From contig JAHZKU010000207.1 in assembly GCA_022600255.1 (NCBI GenBank), forward strand, positions 1-9,437: DNA of 9,437 nt. Reading direction: 5' to 3'. Below are positions 6,077 through 9,437 of the stretch, piece after piece. The notes beneath the pieces were generated by a model, which made no database searches, was not told where the DNA came from, and saw nothing but the letters and a program-made list of their open reading frames with translations. Origin of the DNA: Actinomycetes bacterium (GTDB lineage: Bacteria; Actinomycetota; Actinomycetes; S36-B12; GCA-2699445). Made by a program: the position numbers and the translations under genes. How positions within the stretch are numbered: the first letter of the stretch is position 1; the number at the start of each line of letters is the position of its first letter.

Positions 6077-6301
6077 GGCCCTTCCTGGCACGTACGCCTG
6101 TCCTGTCAGGAGCTTGGCTCACGGGTGGCCAGTTGCCACGCAGTGCGACGGGGTTGGGTTGGGAACGTGAAATCAGTCACCGCAGCCCTGACAAGTCGCC
6201 GTAGCGTTTCCCTGGACGGTATCGCCTGAGGCAAACTCAGGGGAGTGCCTGGTTGCGCTTTGTGCGCGTCGAATGGCCTTCACCGTCCCCGCAGCGTAGG
6301 A
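6077..6301 (+). other. Non-coding gap before mfd with short hairpins
   Basis: Apart from a possible 20-codon ORF at 6167-6229, I see no gene here. Short perfect stems are GTGGC (6125-6129)/GCCAC (6135-6139) with a 5-base loop, and CCTGAG (6225-6230)/CTCAGG (6236-6241) with loop GCAAA. TCCTG-T-CAGGA near 6101-6111 is a near-palindrome that could be a protein site. I could not find a convincing -35/-10 pair for mfd, although the size of the gap suggests one. No LexA-type GAAC-N4-GTTC box was seen. Confidence 0.5.
6167..6229 (+). CDS. Possible short leader ORF upstream of mfd (20 aa)
   Basis: GTG 6167 opens 20 codons (V/M-KSVTAALTSRRSVSLDGIA) ending in TGA 6227-6229. A G-rich stretch (GGG runs from 6149) lies upstream as a loose ribosome binding site. 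The ORF is in the same frame as mfd, and its stop lies in the 5' arm of the CCTGAG/CTCAGG hairpin. It could be a leader peptide that couples ribosome passage to unfolding of the hairpin, or chance. No homology is recognised. Confidence 0.2.
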   Translation: MKSVTAALTSRRSVSLDGIA

Positions 6302-9300
6302 GTGCTGGCCGCTTTGTCACAAGCCACAGGATCGGCCGCGAGTGTCTGGACCCAAACCAGGAACCAGTTTCACGAGATCGCCCAGCAACCCGCAATCCTG
6401 GCTAGCGAAGGAGCCTGGGCGCCGCTGATCGCGGAGATATCCGAAGCCGGGCCCGTGCTGGTTGTGACCGCGACCAGCCGACAGGCGCAAGATCTGGCGG
6501 AGTCCTTGCCTATCTGGGCGGGTGGAGACTGCGCCTACTTTCCCCCCTGGGAGACGCTGCCACACGAACGGCTATCACCCTCCGCGGAAATTGTGGGTGC
6601 CAGGCTGGAAGTGTTGGATCGCGTAATCCGACCTGATCTGACAGACCCGCGCTGGGGGCCACTTTCAGTGGTGGTCGCTCCGGTGCGAGCGCTCATGCAA
6701 CCGCTGGCTCCGGGCATCACCGCAGTGCCACCGGTCGTGCTGCAGCGCGGTGGCGTGTTGAATCTCGCAGATGCAAGCACCCAGCTCGTCGAACTCGGTT
6801 ACGAGCGCTGTGATCTGGTCGAACGACGTGGGCAGTTCGCGGTGCGGGGCGGGATCTTGGACGTGTTTCCGCCCGGCGAAGAGCACCCAGTGCGCGTGGA
6901 GCTTTGGGGCGACGAGATCGAGGATCTGCGCTCTTTCGCAGTGACAGACCAGCGGATGATGGAGCCACTAGATCGTGCGGTGCGGTGTCTACCGTGCCAA
7001 GAGGTGCCGCTGACTCCCGCCGTCCGAGCCAAGGCCGCCGAAATTGCGGCCGAGCCTGGTGCCCATCCGGACTTCGCGAGTTTGGCTGATGGCATTACCG
7101 TTCCGGGGATGGAATCGCTAGCTCCAGTCCTCCTAGGGGCGCTGGAGTCACCGGTTGATTACCTCGGGCCCGGTCGCCGGGTTGTCCTCGTCGAACCCAA
7201 TCGGCTGCTGGCCCGTGCCGAGGAAACCATGGCGACTGCGGATGAGTTCGCGGCCGCGGCCTGGGCCACAGCTGGCTCCGGCGGTGCGGCCCCAATGACG
7301 CCGGCGGACGGCTCCCTGCACCCGTGGCCGGAACTGGCGCAGTCGTTGGCAGCCAAGTCCAGCCAAGTCCAAGAACTCGCTACCTATCGCACCGGTCCCG
7401 ATGCCCCGGATCACGACGCTCATGACAGGCCGGGGGCCAATGGCTCTCCGCTGCAAGTATTGCCGGTGGGGCCGTTCACCGGTCCCACCCAGGCTTTCGC
7501 CACTGTTGCCGCGGCTGTGGGCCAAGGTTGGCAGGTTCTGGTTGCGGCCAACGGCAGTGGATCGGCCGCCAGGCTTGCCGAGGTGTTGCAAGAACGCGAT
7601 ATTCCGGCACGGGTGACCGACGCTGCTGATCAGGGCATTGGCTTTGTCCAGATCGCGATTGGCCCAGTGACTGCTGGCTTCCGCCTAGCGGAGAAACAAC
7701 TGGCCGTTCTCACCAGTGATGATTTTGTCCGCACCCACAAACGCAGCGGGAGGCGAGGTAACGCTGGCGCCCTACCGTCCAAGCGGCGCCGCCAGATCGA
7801 TCCACTCACGCTGCAGCCAGGTGATTTCGTGGTCCACGAAAAACACGGCATTGGGAAGTTCATCGAACTGATCCATCGGGAATCGCGCGGGGCGATGCGG
7901 GAATTCCTTGTGGTCGAATACGCGCCGAGCAAACGAGGGTACCCACCGGACCGGTTATTCATTCCCAGTGACCAACTCCAGTCGGTAACCAAGTATGTGG
8001 GCGGGGAGCAACCGGGGCTAAGCAAACTTGGTGGCTCGGACTGGGCGCGGGCCAAGGGCAACGCCCGGAAGGCTGTGAAGGAGATTGCGGGCGAACTCGT
8101 TCGCCTTTACGCGGCACGCCAAGCGGCCGTTGGCCACGCGTTCGGCCCCGATACGGTCTGGCAGACCGAGCTAGAGGATGCCTTCGAACACGTAGAAACA
8201 TTCGATCAGTTGTCTGCGATCAATGAGGTTAAGGCCGACATGCAAAGCACGGTCCCCATGGATCGCTTGATCTGTGGCGACGTTGGGTACGGCAAGACCG
8301 AGATCGCGGTGCGAGCGGCTTTCAAGGCGATCCAGGATGGGAAACAAGTGGCGCTGCTCGTGCCTACGACGTTGCTCGCATCCCAGCACCTCACCACGTT
8401 CACCGAGCGGTTTGCCAACTTCCCCGTGCGAGTGGCGGGCCTCAGTCGGTTCCAATCGGCCAAGCAGGCCGATCAAGTGATTGAGGATATCGCCGCTGGG
8501 AAGGTCGATATTGTGATCGGCACGCATCGGATGCTCACGGCCAAGGTGCGGTTCGCCAACCTGGGTCTGGTGATTGTTGATGAGGAGCAGCGGTTCGGGG
8601 TGGAGCACAAGGAACACCTGAAGGCGCTGCGAGCCAACGTAGACATGCTGGCCATGTCGGCTACGCCCATTCCACGCACTCTGGAGATGGCCGTCACCGG
8701 GATTCGAGAAATGTCCACCATTGCAACGCCGCCAGAGGAACGACTCCCGATCCTGACCTACGTCGGGCCTTACGAGGAGAAGCAGGTGCGCGCGGCGATT
8801 CAGCGAGAATTGCTCCGCGACGGCCAAGTCTTCTTTGTTCACAACCGCGTCGCCAGCATCCAGGCGACCGCCCGGCGTATCTCTGAACTTGTCCCCAATG
8901 CCAGGGTCGCTGTCGCCCATGGCCAGATGGCGGAGTCCACGTTGGAGAAGGTTGTGCTGGAATTCTGGGAGGGCAACATTGATGTCCTAGTCACCACCAC
9001 CATCGTGGAGTCCGGCATTGACATCGCCAACGCCAACACGTTGATCGTGGATCGCGCAGACGCGATGGGGCTCAGCCAACTGCATCAGTTGCGCGGTCGA
9101 GTGGGCCGATCCAACAGTCGCGCCTACGCCTACTTCTTGCATTCCCCAGACAAGGTTCTCAGCGAGACCGCTCACGAGCGGCTCACCACCATCGCGCAGA
9201 ACAGCGACCTGGGGTCTGGGATGCAGGTCGCGATGAAGGACCTGGAAATCCGAGGTGCTGGCAACCTGCTCGGGGGTGAGCAGAGTGGACATATCGCCGA

Positions 9301-9437
9301 TGTCGGGTTCGACCTGTATGTCCGAATGGTGGGAGAGGCTCTGAGCGCCCACAAGGGGGAAGACGCGGTCGGCAAGAGTGACGTGCGCGTGGATCTGCCA
9401 ATCGACGCCCATATTCCTGCTGGATACGTTCCGGAGG
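6302..9437 (+). CDS. mfd: Transcription-repair coupling factor Mfd (3' end beyond window)
   Basis: Mfd is a DNA translocase that pushes stalled RNA polymerase off lesions and recruits UvrA/UvrB for strand-specific repair. The window holds about 1,045 codons; actinobacterial Mfd is near 1,200, so the C-terminal autoinhibitory domain is missing. The N-terminal UvrB-like module has PPWETLPHERLSP (from about nt 6542) and RRGQFAVRGGILDVFPP. The RNA-polymerase-interacting domain starts near residue 505 with VVHEKHGIGKF (510-520) and DRLFIPSDQL. The RecG-like helicase motor has Walker A GDVGYGKT (659-666), Walker B DEEQ (760-763), MSATPIPRTLEM, and motif VI QLRGRVGRSNSRAYAYF (G932-R936). The start is uncertain: GTG 6302 fits the N-terminus of homologues but AGGA abuts it, and GTG 6245, with AGGGG just upstream, would add 19 residues. 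A variable linker (about 7290-7470) holds a 10-bp tandem duplication. Confidence 0.95.
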   Translation, partial: MLAALSQATGSAASVWTQTRNQFHEIAQQPAILASEGAWAPLIAEISEAGPVLVVTATSRQAQDLAESLPIWAGGDCAYFPPWETLPHERLSPSAEIVGARLEVLDRVIRPDLTDPRWGPLSVVVAPVRALMQPLAPGITAVPPVVLQRGGVLNLADASTQLVELGYERCDLVERRGQFAVRGGILDVFPPGEEHPVRVELWGDEIEDLRSFAVTDQRMMEPLDRAVRCLPCQEVPLTPAVRAKAAEIAAEPGAHPDFASLADGITVPGMESLAPVLLGALESPVDYLGPGRRVVLVEPNRLLARAEETMATADEFAAAAWATAGSGGAAPMTPADGSLHPWPELAQSLAAKSSQVQELATYRTGPDAPDHDAHDRPGANGSPLQVLPVGPFTGPTQAFATVAAAVGQGWQVLVAANGSGSAARLAEVLQERDIPARVTDAADQGIGFVQIAIGPVTAGFRLAEKQLAVLTSDDFVRTHKRSGRRGNAGALPSKRRRQIDPLTLQPGDFVVHEKHGIGKFIELIHRESRGAMREFLVVEYAPSKRGYPPDRLFIPSDQLQSVTKYVGGEQPGLSKLGGSDWARAKGNARKAVKEIAGELVRLYAARQAAVGHAFGPDTVWQTELEDAFEHVETFDQLSAINEVKADMQSTVPMDRLICGDVGYGKTEIAVRAAFKAIQDGKQVALLVPTTLLASQHLTTFTERFANFPVRVAGLSRFQSAKQADQVIEDIAAGKVDIVIGTHRMLTAKVRFANLGLVIVDEEQRFGVEHKEHLKALRANVDMLAMSATPIPRTLEMAVTGIREMSTIATPPEERLPILTYVGPYEEKQVRAAIQRELLRDGQVFFVHNRVASIQATARRISELVPNARVAVAHGQMAESTLEKVVLEFWEGNIDVLVTTTIVESGIDIANANTLIVDRADAMGLSQLHQLRGRVGRSNSRAYAYFLHSPDKVLSETAHERLTTIAQNSDLGSGMQVAMKDLEIRGAGNLLGGEQSGHIADVGFDLYVRMVGEALSAHKGEDAVGKSDVRVDLPIDAHIPAGYVPE
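7351..7370 (+). repeat. 10-bp tandem duplication inside mfd
   Basis: AGCCAAGTCC occurs twice in direct succession (7351-7360 and 7361-7370). The unit is not a multiple of three, so gain or loss of one copy would shift the mfd frame. It lies in the poorly conserved linker between the UvrB-like module and the polymerase-interacting domain. Confidence 0.95.

Noticed and set aside
1..9437. Search by eye for CRISPR arrays, insertion sequences, att sites and toxin-antitoxin or defence genes.
   Set aside because: No spaced repeats, transposase or integrase motifs or such genes were seen; all large open frames are explained by housekeeping genes or their shadows.

Overview
The window looks like chromosomal core-genome DNA from an actinobacterium (Actinomycetota), GC-rich (roughly 60 percent by eye) but not as extreme as Streptomyces. 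The basis is the gene order tRNA-Gln - glmU - prs - rplY - pth with mfd nearby, which I recall from Mycobacterium and Streptomyces. GlmU, Prs, CysQ and Mfd also resemble their mycobacterial homologues as I remember them. No database search was run, and I cannot name a genus.

Layout. Bases 1-71 are tRNA-Gln (anticodon TTG), lacking only its first base at the window edge. A strong hairpin and a ribosome binding site lead into glmU (132-1577), which abuts prs (1578-2564) with no gap. A symmetrical inverted repeat (2580-2620) separates prs from a convergent minus-strand gene for a DMT/EamA-like membrane transporter (2631-3557). The 404-base divergent intergenic region 3558-3961 holds repeats, a terminator-like hairpin, a good sigma70-type promoter and a folded leader for rplY (3962-4555). 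pth (4565-5140) and cysQ (5214-6023) follow on the plus strand. A 278-base gap rich in short hairpins, with a possible 20-codon leader ORF, precedes mfd (about 6302 to beyond 9437), which runs off the window.

Functions. GlmU makes UDP-GlcNAc for the cell wall. Prs makes PRPP for nucleotides, His, Trp and, in actinobacteria, arabinan precursors. L25 and Pth serve translation: 5S rRNA binding and recycling of peptidyl-tRNA. CysQ removes the sulfate-assimilation by-product PAP. Mfd couples DNA repair to transcription. These are housekeeping genes, and I see no mobile element, CRISPR array, toxin-antitoxin pair or defence system.

The most unusual signals are an L25 protein whose C-terminal beta-barrel domain appears replaced by an Ala/Glu-rich helical acidic tail; an rplY 5' leader with mutually exclusive pairings, one of which covers the Shine-Dalgarno; a 10-bp tandem duplication inside mfd; and a candidate in-frame leader ORF plus hairpin upstream of mfd. 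I found no convincing wholly new multi-gene system.
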